Shown: positions 36,144 through 44,750 of the stretch, piece after piece
Position numbering within the stretch: position 1 is the stretch's first letter
Layout of the letters: each line of letters starts with the position of its first letter
Source: Polaromonas sp.
GTDB lineage: Bacteria; Pseudomonadota; Gammaproteobacteria; Burkholderiales; Burkholderiaceae_C
Length of the DNA: 64,000 nt
Assembly: GCA_013297865.1 (NCBI GenBank)
Contig: JAAFIP010000001.1
Span: 186,001 to 250,000, forward strand
Direction: 5' to 3'
Made by a program: the position numbers and the translations under genes
Notes under the pieces: model-generated
Seen by the model: only the letters and a program-made list of their open reading frames with translations
What the model was told of the DNA's origin: nothing
The model's database searches: none

Positions 36144-37078
36144 TCGGCGAGCTGCTGGAGCTGATGGGCAACGCCTCGTTCTGGATTGCGGTGCTGCGCA
36201 TTGCCACGCCCTTGATCCTGGGCACACTGGGCGTGCTGCTGTGCGAGCGCGCAGGCGTGCTGAACCTGGGGATTGAGGGCATCATGGTGGCCGGTGCGTT
36301 TGCGGGCTGGCTGGCGGTGTATCAAGGTGCGCCGCTGTGGTGGGGTGTGGCGGCAGCGGCGGGCACAGGCGCAGTCTTTGGCCTGCTGCATGCGCTGCTC
36401 ACGGTGGGCCTGGCGCTGAGCCAGCATGTGGCGGGCCTGGGCATCACGCTGCTGGCCACCGCGTTGAGCTATTTCAGCTACCGCGTGAGTTTTCCCAAAG
36501 TCACCAGTCCGCCCACCATCACGCCGTTTCAGGCCATGGACTGGCTGCCTGTGCCACTGCTCAATACCCAAACACCGCTGACCTTGCTGGCCTTGTTGCT
36601 GGTGCCCGCTATTGGCTATCTGCTCTACCGCACCCCCGCCGGTCTGGCCCTGCGCATGGTGGGTGAGAACCCGCAGGCCGCTGAGAGCCAGGGCATCTCG
36701 GTGGCGCGCACGCGCACCGTGGCCATCGTCTGTGGCTCGGCGTTGATGGGCGTGGCGGGCAGCTTTCTCACGCTGTCTGCGTTTAACGCCTTCTTTTTCA
36801 ACATGGTCAATGGCCGCGGCTGGATCTGTGTGGCGCTGGTGGTGTTTGCATCCTGGCGACCAGGCAAGGCGCTGCTGGGTGCGTTGCTGTTTGCATTTTT
36901 TGATGCGCTGCAGCTGCGTTTGCAGCAATCGGGTGCAGCGGCAGAAGCCTTGGCCTTGCCCTACCAGTTTTACCTGATGTTGCCGTACATTTTGTCCATC
37001 GTGGCGTTGGTAGTAGTGGCACGCAAAGCGGCGTATCCTCAGGCGCTGATGAAGCCGTATATCAAGGGGGAGAGGTAA
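36140..37078 (+). CDS. ABC transporter permease (BMP-linked nucleoside-type, subunit 2)
   Basis: 312 residues from the ATG at 36140, overlapping the previous stop by four bases; a longer frame from 35825 only overlaps the first permease. BPD_transp_2 class: RIATPLILGTLGVLLCERAGVLNLGIEG at residue 20-47, ALRMVGENPQAAESQGISV near 172 and GRGWICVALVVFASWRPGKA near 232, as in YufQ/NupQ-type permeases. It completes the importer (binding protein, two-domain ATPase, two permeases). The gene ends at the second triple-hairpin element. Confidence 0.92.
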   Translation: MIGELLELMGNASFWIAVLRIATPLILGTLGVLLCERAGVLNLGIEGIMVAGAFAGWLAVYQGAPLWWGVAAAAGTGAVFGLLHALLTVGLALSQHVAGLGITLLATALSYFSYRVSFPKVTSPPTITPFQAMDWLPVPLLNTQTPLTLLALLLVPAIGYLLYRTPAGLALRMVGENPQAAESQGISVARTRTVAIVCGSALMGVAGSFLTLSAFNAFFFNMVNGRGWICVALVVFASWRPGKALLGALLFAFFDALQLRLQQSGAAAEALALPYQFYLMLPYILSIVALVVVARKAAYPQALMKPYIKGER

Positions 37079-37142
37079 TGTTTCACCTGGCCTCTGAGCG
37101 CTACGGTATTGCTACCGCAAACAACGCTTTGTCGTCACGTAC

Positions 37143-37372
37143 GCACGCTGAGGTGTTTATCATCCGCCCTCATACTGGAGTACCAGAAATCGGTCGGCTG
37201 ATAAACACCTCAGCGTGCAGCCACCAAGGTAGCGCGCGACGGGTATTGAACACAAAGTCAGCCCGGCGACTACCGGTAGCGCGCCACTGTGGTCGCGAGG
37301 CGATAAAGCGTATGCCAAACGACCGATTTCTGGTACTCCAGTATGAGGGCGTTTGGCATACGCTTTGTCGCC
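37143..37372 (+). repeat. Triple-hairpin element (family 3), copy 2
   Basis: Hairpin A: 20-bp perfect stem (37143-37162 with 37199-37218), 36-base loop. Hairpin C: 23-base arms (37223-37245, 37271-37293), 25-base loop. Hairpin B: 23-base arms (37299-37321, 37350-37372), 28-base loop. The B loop is the exact reverse complement of the central 28 bases of the A loop. Stem dimensions match copy 1 at 28540 exactly; the C loop is inverted relative to copy 1. Confidence 0.9.
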
Positions 37373-37434
37373 CGTAGCCAAGCCTCTTCGCACGTCCACG
37401 CAAGCAAACCACTCACGAACAAAGAAGCAACGCC

Positions 37435-38703
37435 ATGCTAGATCTCCTCATCACCAACGCCACCCTCCCCGACGGCCAAAACCACATGTCCATCGCCGTA
37501 CAAAACGGCAAAATCGTAGAGCTCAGCGCGCACATGCAAACCCCCGCGCACGAGACAGTAGATGCCCAAGGCCAGCTAGTCTCACCGCCCTTCGTAGACG
37601 CACACTTCCACATGGACGCCACCCTGTCCTACGGCCTGCCAAGAGTCAACCAAAGCGGCACCCTGCTCGAAGGCATTGCGCTGTGGGGCGAGCTCAAACC
37701 CCTGCTCACGCAAGAGGCGTTGATTGACCGCGCCATGAAGTATTGCGACTGGGCAGTCGCCAAGGGCCTGCTCGCCATTCGTACCCATGTGGACGTGTGC
37801 GACCCGCGCCTACTGGCGGTGGAGGCTTTACTGGAGGTGAAAAAGCGCGTTGCTGCATATATCGACCTACAACTCGTCGCCTTCCCGCAAGACGGCGTGC
37901 TGCGCGCACCCGGGGCTATGGACAACCTCAAGCGTGCTTTGCAAATGGGTGTGGACGTTGTAGGTGGCATTCCGCACTTTGAACGCACCATGGCCGATGG
38001 CGCGCTGTCGGTCAAACTGCTGTGCGAGCTGGCCGCCGCCCAGGGCAAACTGGTGGACATGCACTGCGACGAGTCTGACGACCCACTCTCGCGCCATGTC
38101 GAAACCTTGGCCTACGAAAGCCAGCGCCTGGGCCTGCAGGGCCGCGTGGTCGGGTCGCACCTTACCAGCATGCACAGCATGGACAACTACTACGTCAGCA
38201 AGCTGCTGCCCCTGATGGCCGAGGCGCAACTGGGCGTGGTGGCCAATCCGCTGATCAACATCACGCTGCAAGGCCGCCACGACAGCTACCCCAAGCGGCG
38301 CGGCATGACCCGCGTGCCCGAGCTGCTGGCCCACGGCATCACCGTGGCCTTTGGCCACGACTGCGTGATGGACCCCTGGTACAGCCTGGGCAGTGGCGAC
38401 ATGCTGGAAGTTGCCCATATGGGCCTGCATGTGGCGCAGATGACCTCGCAAGCCGCCATGCGCCAGTGCTTTGACGCGGTCACCACCCATCCCGCCAAGC
38501 TGATGCATTTGCAAGGCTATGGCCTGCAGGTGGGCTGCCACGCTGACATGGTGCTGCTGCAAGCCAGCAACCCTGTGGAGGCGCTGCGCCTGCGTGCCAA
38601 CCGACTCAAAGTGTGGCGGCGTGGCCGTCTGGTGGCCAGCGCGGCACCTGCCGTGAGCCAACTGTTCCTGGACCAGCGTCCTGCGCAGACACAGCTGGTC
38701 TAA
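37435..38703 (+). CDS. codA: Cytosine deaminase (amidohydrolase superfamily)
   Basis: 422 residues. Hydrolyses cytosine to uracil and ammonia. Metal ligands match E. coli CodA: DAHFHMDATLSYG near residue 60 (HxH), DMHCDESDDP near 208, VGSHLTSMHSMDNYYVSK near 240 and FGHDCVMDPWYSLGSGDML near 307 (catalytic Asp). It would supply uracil from imported cytosine to the upp/Urc genes upstream. It is separated from the permease gene by 356 bp containing a triple-hairpin element, so it may have its own promoter. The stop overlaps that of the convergent TonB receptor gene by four bases. Confidence 0.93.
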   Translation: MLDLLITNATLPDGQNHMSIAVQNGKIVELSAHMQTPAHETVDAQGQLVSPPFVDAHFHMDATLSYGLPRVNQSGTLLEGIALWGELKPLLTQEALIDRAMKYCDWAVAKGLLAIRTHVDVCDPRLLAVEALLEVKKRVAAYIDLQLVAFPQDGVLRAPGAMDNLKRALQMGVDVVGGIPHFERTMADGALSVKLLCELAAAQGKLVDMHCDESDDPLSRHVETLAYESQRLGLQGRVVGSHLTSMHSMDNYYVSKLLPLMAEAQLGVVANPLINITLQGRHDSYPKRRGMTRVPELLAHGITVAFGHDCVMDPWYSLGSGDMLEVAHMGLHVAQMTSQAAMRQCFDAVTTHPAKLMHLQGYGLQVGCHADMVLLQASNPVEALRLRANRLKVWRRGRLVASAAPAVSQLFLDQRPAQTQLV

Positions 38704-40829
38704 AAAGCCACCCGCAGCCCTACCCGCGTGGTGCGCGGCGACGAGGGGTGAAAGTGCCGGGTCGCGGGCGTCACCCCGTCTGCAAAGGGCGCTTCACCGG
38801 GCAGTCTGGAGGCGTAGGCGTATTCAATATCGTTGGCCTGGCGGTTGAACAGGTTGAACACGTCCAGCGACAGCTCGGCAGACGGACTGATGCGGTAGGC
38901 CAGCCTGACGTTGGTCAGCGTGCTGGCGGCTGCGCGGATGGAGTTGTCTTCGATCAACGCGTGAGGGCCAAAGTGACGCAAGCGCGCGCCCAGGGTCCAG
39001 GGGCCGCTGCTGTAAGTGGCACCTACGGTGACCACGCGCTCCATCGCACCGGGGATGCGGCTGCCAGCCGCGTCATCGTCCTTGAAGCGTGCGCGGGAGA
39101 GCGAAACGTCTGCATCAATTTCCCAGGCTGAGCTGGGCCGCCAATTGGCCGTCAGCTCCACGCCCCGGCGCTGGGATGGTCGGGAGGGCTCGGTGGTGCC
39201 TGCATCGCCCACAAACAGCAGCTCTGAATCAAGCTTGAGCGCCCACAGCGATGCCGTGGTGACCAGGCTGCTGCCCCACTTCTGGCGGGTACCCAGCTCG
39301 TAACCTGTAGCCCGCACCAGGGGTGTGGCACTGTCCACCGGTGTGCTGCCGTCGCGCGGGTCGACCTTGATGACCGCGCCGCGGGCGTCGTTGCTGTGAA
39401 AGCCCCGGCCCCAGTTGGCATAGAGGTCTGTCTGGGCATTGGGGCTGTAGGCCACAGAGGCTTTGGGGCTGTTGATCGAGGCGCGTGCACTGCCGCTGTT
39501 GTCAGCCACCGAGCTGCTCACGTCCAGCGCCCTGCGGTCATGGCGCAGGCCGCCGGTTACGCGCAGCTTGGGGGTGATGAACAGCTCTGCCTGGCCCCAC
39601 ACACCCAGCGCGTCAATGGTGACGCGGTCACTGCGCACAGTGGCCAGCCGCTGGCGCTCCTGCGTGTCATACAGGCCCACCTCGGCAATGCGGTCTTGCC
39701 GCAGATCGGTGCCGACTGTCCATACAGCGTCCAGGCCCGCCAGCTTGAAAGGCTGGCTGTGCGAGGCCGACAGGCCATAGGCTTTGCGGCGGTCCACCTG
39801 CTCAAACTGGTCCAGCGCCGTGCTGCTGTCGCACTCGGGCGGCAGCGGCGTGCTGTCGCAGCCGCGGGTGGCATAGCTGAAGTTGGAGAACAGATCGAAC
39901 TGGTAGCGCAGCGCCCAGGCGTTGACTTGGGTTGTCTGGCCCTGGCTGCTGCGCGCCCATTCAGCGGTCAGCCCGGTGCGCTGGGTGCGGCCACCGGCGC
40001 TCGGGTCCAGCGAGTCGAACCTGCCAATCGCGCCACTGTCCACCGCGCGCTGGGGGATTTGGTCAGTCGAAATCCAGCGCGAGGTGTAATGGTTGATGCC
40101 GACCGACCAGCCATTGGCTGCTGTGCCCATCGAGTATTTGGCCTGCAGGTTATTTTTGCCCAGGTTTTGCGCCACCGACCAGGGGCCATCATCCTTGCCG
40201 CGCTCCCCTGCCAGCAGCAGGTCACCACCGCCGAGGCTGAACGAGCCGGCGGCCAGCGCGCGGCGGTAGCCAAAGTTGCCCACCTCGGCGATCCCCAAGG
40301 CCTGCGGCAGCTTGCGCACTGTGCGGATGCGTGCGCTGCCTGCGGCTGCAAAATCGCCCTCTTGTGCATAGTAAGGGCCTTTGCGGTACTGCACCGTGTC
40401 CACCAGCTCGGGAATCAGAAAGTACAGGTCAGTGTAGCCCTGGCCGTGCCCGTGGGTGGGCAGATTGATCGGTGCCCCGTCGATGAAGGTGGCAAAGTCG
40501 GTGCCATGGTCCAGGTTGAAGCCGCGCAGAAAATACTGGTTCGCCTTGCCGCCGCCAGCGTGCTGCGTGGCCACCAGGCCGGGCACCGACTCCATGATGT
40601 CGCCTGCGCGCTGCAGCGGGCGGGTGCGCAGCTGCTTGGAGGTGACAATGCCCTCGCTGGCGCTGTCAGCGGTGCCCTGCAGGTCCTCGCGGGTGCTCTG
40701 GATAACCACTTCTTTAAGCTGGGGGTCGGTGCGGGCTTGGGCATGGGCCAGGCCCGGGGCCGCAGCAGCGGCTAAAACAGGCGACAGCATCCAGAAGATA
40801 CGATAACCGGGGCGATAGGTATGCAACAT
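38700..40829 (-). CDS. TonB-dependent outer-membrane receptor
   Basis: 709 residues from the ATG at 40829, which has AAGGA 8 bases upstream on its strand; the frame runs back to 40988 but that part is not signal-like. Signal peptide (FWMLSPVLAAAAAPGLAHAQ), plug domain (about 30-170, LKEVVIQSTREDL ... GFNLDHGTDFATFIDG) and a 22-strand barrel ending in GLRVAF with the terminal Phe. Imports a large or scarce ligand with energy from TonB. No siderophore or cobalamin genes lie beside it and I see no riboswitch upstream, so the ligand is unknown. Confidence 0.92.
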   Translation of the reverse strand: MLHTYRPGYRIFWMLSPVLAAAAAPGLAHAQARTDPQLKEVVIQSTREDLQGTADSASEGIVTSKQLRTRPLQRAGDIMESVPGLVATQHAGGGKANQYFLRGFNLDHGTDFATFIDGAPINLPTHGHGQGYTDLYFLIPELVDTVQYRKGPYYAQEGDFAAAGSARIRTVRKLPQALGIAEVGNFGYRRALAAGSFSLGGGDLLLAGERGKDDGPWSVAQNLGKNNLQAKYSMGTAANGWSVGINHYTSRWISTDQIPQRAVDSGAIGRFDSLDPSAGGRTQRTGLTAEWARSSQGQTTQVNAWALRYQFDLFSNFSYATRGCDSTPLPPECDSSTALDQFEQVDRRKAYGLSASHSQPFKLAGLDAVWTVGTDLRQDRIAEVGLYDTQERQRLATVRSDRVTIDALGVWGQAELFITPKLRVTGGLRHDRRALDVSSSVADNSGSARASINSPKASVAYSPNAQTDLYANWGRGFHSNDARGAVIKVDPRDGSTPVDSATPLVRATGYELGTRQKWGSSLVTTASLWALKLDSELLFVGDAGTTEPSRPSQRRGVELTANWRPSSAWEIDADVSLSRARFKDDDAAGSRIPGAMERVVTVGATYSSGPWTLGARLRHFGPHALIEDNSIRAAASTLTNVRLAYRISPSAELSLDVFNLFNRQANDIEYAYASRLPGEAPFADGVTPATRHFHPSSPRTTRVGLRVAF

Positions 40830-41025
40830 GCGGTGGTCCTTGGGCAGTAAGCGGTGGTGGTTGTGAACGACGTTCCATGGCTTACGTGCGAGAAACCATT
40901 TCAGATTTGTAAAATCATGCAATGCGCATGCCAATGCCCGTAAAAACCCATTGTGCGGTGGCAACTCAAGCCTCGTTATTGGTGGCATACTTCCCCATCA
41001 TTGATTGCAATACGCTGAGGTCACC

Positions 41026-41514
41026 ATGGCACGTTATGCCTTACTGTTTGTTTTAGCCGTAGCGCTGGTAGCGCTGGCACTGTTCATTGCGGGCCAAATG
41101 GGCATGCTGCGTGGCACTGCGCCTGGTGACTTGGGCGTAAAGGACGGCAAGCTCAAGCGCCCATCCCTCACGGAAAACTCGGTGAGCAGCCAGGCAGACC
41201 TGTGGCCCGACCACCCGCGCCGCGCCTATGCCAGCATTGTCCCGCTGAAAATGACGGGCGATGGCAGCAGGGAGATGAGCCAGCTGCTGGCCATGCTGGG
41301 CTCCATGCGAGGCACGGTGATCGTGCAGCAAGACCCTGATTACGTCTATGCACAAAGCACCACCCGGCTGCTCAAGTTCACCGACGACCTGGAGTTTTAC
41401 TTTGACAGGCCTGCGGGCCTGATCCATCTGCGCAGTGCCAGCCGCCTGGGGCAGAAAGACTTTGGCGCCAACCGCGCGCGTATCGAGCTGATCCGCCAGG
41501 CCATGAGCCAATAA
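41026..41514 (+). CDS. DUF1499 family protein
   Basis: 162 residues from the ATG at 41026 (GAGG 6 bases upstream). One N-terminal membrane helix (residues 3-23) and a soluble domain with the DUF1499 pattern: PSLTENSVSSQADLWPDHPRRAYASI, then YVYAQSTTRLLKFTDDLEFYFD and IHLRSASRLGQKDFGANRARIE. Function of the family is unknown; membrane-anchored, probably periplasmic-facing. Divergent from the TonB receptor gene with about 196 bp between. A family 1 repeat follows the stop. Confidence 0.88.
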   Translation: MARYALLFVLAVALVALALFIAGQMGMLRGTAPGDLGVKDGKLKRPSLTENSVSSQADLWPDHPRRAYASIVPLKMTGDGSREMSQLLAMLGSMRGTVIVQQDPDYVYAQSTTRLLKFTDDLEFYFDRPAGLIHLRSASRLGQKDFGANRARIELIRQAMSQ

Positions 41515-41521
41515 GGTGGTA

Positions 41522-41559
41522 CTATTAAAAATATAGCTGCTCCCGCGATATTTTATTGG
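41522..41559 (-). repeat. 38-bp dispersed repeat (family 1), copy 8, reverse orientation
   Basis: On the minus strand: CCAATAAAATATCGCGGGAG, then CAG and CTATATTTTTAATAG. It lies 8 bases after the DUF1499 stop and 34 before the DUF427 start. Confidence 0.93.
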
Positions 41560-41593
41560 GCTGGCAGCCTGTTTTCTTTATAAAGGACGGTCC

Positions 41594-41875
41594 ATGAAAG
41601 CTACCTGGAACAATGTGGTGATTGCACAGAGCGACGATACGGTGCTGGTTGAAGGCAACCACTATTTCCCCGTGGATTCGCTCGACCAGAAATACGTCAC
41701 CTTCAGCAACCACAAAACCGTCTGCGCCTGGAAAGGCACGGCCAGTTACTACAGCCTGCTGGTCAATGGCGAACTCAACCCCGACGCCGTGTGGTACTAC
41801 CCTACCCCCAAATCCGGCGCCGAAATGGTCGCTGGCCGTGTTGCGTTCTGGAAAGGCGTGAAGGTAGAGGCGTGA
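41594..41875 (+). CDS. DUF427 domain protein
   Basis: 93 residues, a single DUF427 domain: MKATWNNVVIAQSDDTVLVEGNHYFP, then HKTVCAWKGTASYYSLLVNG and DAVWYYPTPKSGAEMVAGRVAFW. The family folds as a small beta-barrel; its role is not established. AAAGGACGG about 8 bases before the ATG is a good ribosome site. It lies between two family 1 repeats. Confidence 0.9.
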   Translation: MKATWNNVVIAQSDDTVLVEGNHYFPVDSLDQKYVTFSNHKTVCAWKGTASYYSLLVNGELNPDAVWYYPTPKSGAEMVAGRVAFWKGVKVEA

Positions 41876-41891
41876 TGCATCAATCTGGCTG

Positions 41892-41929
41892 CTATTGAAG
41901 TAATAGCTGCCCCCGCGGTATTCTATTGG
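41892..41929 (-). repeat. 38-bp dispersed repeat (family 1), copy 9, reverse orientation
   Basis: On the minus strand: CCAATAGAATACCGCGGGGG, then CAG and CTATTACTTCAATAG. The flank GGTCTGCAGACC is a perfect palindrome. It lies 16 bases after the DUF427 stop. Confidence 0.93.
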
Positions 41930-41951
41930 TCTGCAGACCTGAAAAGCATAT

Positions 41952-41988
41952 AAAAAGCCTGCTTGGATTGCTCCAAGCAGGCTTTTTT
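41952..41988. terminator. Bidirectional intrinsic terminator
   Basis: Stem AAAGCCTGCTTGGA / TCCAAGCAGGCTTT with a 4-base loop and A/T runs on both sides. It serves DUF427 (plus) and clpA (minus). Confidence 0.92.
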
Positions 41989-42006
41989 GATGGGCGCCGC
42001 TGTGCT

Positions 42007-44325
42007 TTAGCCTGCAGCGGCTTCTTCGGTCTCTGGCTTGGACTTGCCCTCTTTCTTGGGTAGCGGCTGGATGTCCAGGCTCAACTTGTCTTCGGCGTCG
42101 ATATCCACCGTCAGGATGCCGCCATCGACCAGCTTGCCAAACAGCAGCTCGTCGGCCAGCGCCTTGCGGATGGTGTCCTGGATCAGGCGCTGCATCGGGC
42201 GTGCGCCCATCAGCGGATCGAAGCCGGTCTTGGCCAGGTGCTTGCGCAGCTTGTCGGTGAAGGTCGCGTCCACCTTCTTTTGATCCAGCTGGGTTTCCAG
42301 CTGCAGCAGGAATTTGTCCACCACGCGCAGGATCACGTCTTCATTGAGTGCCTTAAAGCTGACGGTAGCGTCCAGCCGGTTGCGGAACTCAGGGGTGAAC
42401 AGGCGCTTGATGTCGGCCATCTCGTCGCCCGCCTGGCGTGAGTTGGTAAAGCCAATGGTGGCCTTGTTCATGGTCTCAGCACCCGCGTTGGTGGTCATGA
42501 TGATGATCACGTTGCGGAAGTCGCTCTTGCGGCCATTGTTATCGGTCAAGGTGCCGTGGTCCATGACCTGGAGCAGCACGTTGAAGATGTCGGGGTGGGC
42601 CTTCTCGATTTCGTCCAGCAGCAGCACCGCATGCGGCTTTTTGCTGATGGCTTCGGTCAGCAGGCCACCCTGGTCAAAGCCCACATAGCCCGGGGGCGCA
42701 CCGATCAGGCGGCTCACGGCGTGGCGCTCCATGTATTCGCTCATGTCAAAGCGGATCAGGTCAATGCCCATGATGTTGGCCAGCTGCTTGGCTGCCTCGG
42801 TCTTGCCGACGCCTGTGGGGCCACTGAACAGGAAGCTGCCAATCGGCTTGTCGCCGCGGCCCAGGCCGCTGCGCGCCATCTTGACGGCGGCAGCCAGCGC
42901 CTCGAGCGCTGGGTCCTGGCCAAACACCACGTTCTTCAGATCACGCTCGATATTGCGCAGCTTGCTGCGGTCATCGTTGCTCACGCTGGCAGGCGGGATG
43001 CGGGCGATCTTGGCCACGATCTCTTCTACCTCGGACTTGCTGATGGTTTTCTTGCGCTTGCTGATCGGCAAAATGCGCTGGGCAGCGCCTGCCTCGTCGA
43101 TCACATCAATCGCCTTGTCGGGCAGCTGGCGGTCATTGATGTATTTGGCACTCAGCTCGGCTGCAGCCTGCAGCGCACTGAGGGCATACTTGACACTGTG
43201 GTGCTCTTCAAAACGGCTCTTGAGGCCTTTGAGAATATCCACGGTCTGCTCCACAGTGGGCTCTACCACATCGACCTTCTGGAAGCGCCGTGACAGCGCC
43301 GCGTCTTTTTCAAAGATACCGCGGTACTCGGTGAAGGTGGTGGCACCAATGCATTTGAGCGAGCCGTTGGACAGCGCAGGCTTGAGCAGATTGGAGGCAT
43401 CCAGCGTGCCGCCCGAGGCTGCGCCCGCACCGATCAGGGTGTGGATCTCGTCAATGAACAGCACGGCATTGGGCTTGTCCTTGAGCGACTTGAGCACGCC
43501 TTTAAGGCGCTGCTCAAAGTCACCGCGGTATTTAGTGCCCGCCAGCAGCGCGCCCATGTCCAGTGAATAGACAATCGCCTCGCCCAGAATATCAGGCACA
43601 TCCTTTTGGGTGATGCGCCAGGCCAAGCCCTCGGCAATCGCTGTCTTGCCCACGCCGGCCTCGCCGACCAGCAGTGGGTTGTTCTTGCGGCGACGGCACA
43701 GAATCTGGATCACGCGCTCAACTTCGTATTCGCGGCCAATCAGCGGGTCAATCTTGCCCTCTTTGGCCTGCTGGTTGAGGTTGACGGTGTACTGCTCCAG
43801 CGGAGAAGATTTTTCGCTCTTCTCGCTGCCTTGGCCATCTTCCTGCTGGTCGCTGCCATCGCCCGCTTTGGTGGGCTCTGGTGGGTCAGACTTTTTGATG
43901 CCGTGGGCGATGAAGTTGACCACGTCAAGACGCGTGACGCCCTGCTGGTGCAGGTAGTACACGGCGTGCGAGTCTTTTTCGCCGAAGATCGCCACCAGCA
44001 CATTCGCGCCGGTCACTTCTTTTTTGCCATTGCCTGTGCTTTGCACATGCATGATGGCGCGCTGGATCACGCGCTGAAAGCCTAGCGTGGGCTGGGTGTC
44101 TACCTCATCGGTGCCAGCCACCTGGGGGGTGTTGTCCTTGATGAAGTTGGCCAGCGATTTGCGCAGGTCATCGATATTGGCTGAGCAGGCCCGCAGCACT
44201 TCGGCTGCACTGGGGTTGTCCAGCAGCGCGAGCAGCAGGTGCTCTACTGTGATGAACTCGTGGCGCTGCTGACGCGCCTCGACGAAGGCCATGTGCAGGC
44301 TGACTTCAAGTTCTTGGGCGATCAT
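42007..44325 (-). CDS. clpA: ATP-dependent Clp protease ATP-binding subunit ClpA
   Basis: 772 residues. Hexameric unfoldase that feeds substrates to ClpP. N-terminal Clp-N repeat domain (1-140) that binds ClpS, an acidic/serine linker (KAGDGSDQQEDGQGSEKSEK), AAA module 1 with Walker A GEAGVGKTA near 227, AAA module 2 with GPTGVGKTEAAKQLA near 505, the IGL-type ClpP-docking loop region and a C-terminal Lys/Glu-rich tail. Clear clpS-clpA gene order, with clpS 68 bases upstream. ClpA and ClpS together direct N-degron substrates. Confidence 0.97.
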   Translation of the reverse strand: MIAQELEVSLHMAFVEARQQRHEFITVEHLLLALLDNPSAAEVLRACSANIDDLRKSLANFIKDNTPQVAGTDEVDTQPTLGFQRVIQRAIMHVQSTGNGKKEVTGANVLVAIFGEKDSHAVYYLHQQGVTRLDVVNFIAHGIKKSDPPEPTKAGDGSDQQEDGQGSEKSEKSSPLEQYTVNLNQQAKEGKIDPLIGREYEVERVIQILCRRRKNNPLLVGEAGVGKTAIAEGLAWRITQKDVPDILGEAIVYSLDMGALLAGTKYRGDFEQRLKGVLKSLKDKPNAVLFIDEIHTLIGAGAASGGTLDASNLLKPALSNGSLKCIGATTFTEYRGIFEKDAALSRRFQKVDVVEPTVEQTVDILKGLKSRFEEHHSVKYALSALQAAAELSAKYINDRQLPDKAIDVIDEAGAAQRILPISKRKKTISKSEVEEIVAKIARIPPASVSNDDRSKLRNIERDLKNVVFGQDPALEALAAAVKMARSGLGRGDKPIGSFLFSGPTGVGKTEAAKQLANIMGIDLIRFDMSEYMERHAVSRLIGAPPGYVGFDQGGLLTEAISKKPHAVLLLDEIEKAHPDIFNVLLQVMDHGTLTDNNGRKSDFRNVIIIMTTNAGAETMNKATIGFTNSRQAGDEMADIKRLFTPEFRNRLDATVSFKALNEDVILRVVDKFLLQLETQLDQKKVDATFTDKLRKHLAKTGFDPLMGARPMQRLIQDTIRKALADELLFGKLVDGGILTVDIDAEDKLSLDIQPLPKKEGKSKPETEEAAAG

Positions 44326-44393
44326 GGTGGTGTCCTTTGGATATGCCTGGTGAGAGTGTTGCGGCCGGGAGTATCTTTACCGTAACAATACAC

Positions 44394-44750
44394 CTAATTT
44401 AGGGGTTCGCTCACACATTGCAATGGGTGGCCTGATTTTTTTGCAGCTTCTGTGACCTGGTCCACTTTCGTGGCTGCTACATCTTTGCTGTACACACCGC
44501 ATACGCCTTTGCCGTCCAGATGGATTTTGAGCATGATCTGCGTGGCGGTTTCGCGGTCTTTGTTGAAAAACTCCTGGATCACCACCACCACAAATTCCAT
44601 CGGGGTGTAGTCATCGTTGAGCAGTACCACCTGGTACATCTGCGGGGGTTTGACTTTTTCAGGGCGGCGCTCAAGCACGACTGCGCCATCACCATCTTCT
44701 TCGATGGGTTTGACGCGAGGTGCAGTAGGTGGTGGGGTTTTGGTTGCCAA
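44394..44750 (-). CDS. clpS: ClpS adaptor protein
   Basis: 118 residues. An unstructured Lys/Pro-rich N-terminal tail (1-35) is followed by the ClpS domain: [25 protein letters not shown] binds N-degrons (the ND and M positions form the pocket) and [18 protein letters not shown] binds the ClpA N-domain. It delivers substrates with destabilising N-terminal residues to ClpAP. It is encoded directly upstream of clpA. Confidence 0.96.
   Translation of the reverse strand: MATKTPPPTAPRVKPIEEDGDGAVVLERRPEKVKPPQMYQVVLLNDDYTPMEFVVVVIQEFFNKDRETATQIMLKIHLDGKGVCGVYSKDVAATKVDQVTEAAKKSGHPLQCVSEPLN

Noticed and set aside
40830-41025. Cobalamin or other riboswitch upstream of the TonB receptor
   Set aside because: I searched by eye for a B12-box-like motif and a long structured leader and found neither in this 196-bp stretch.
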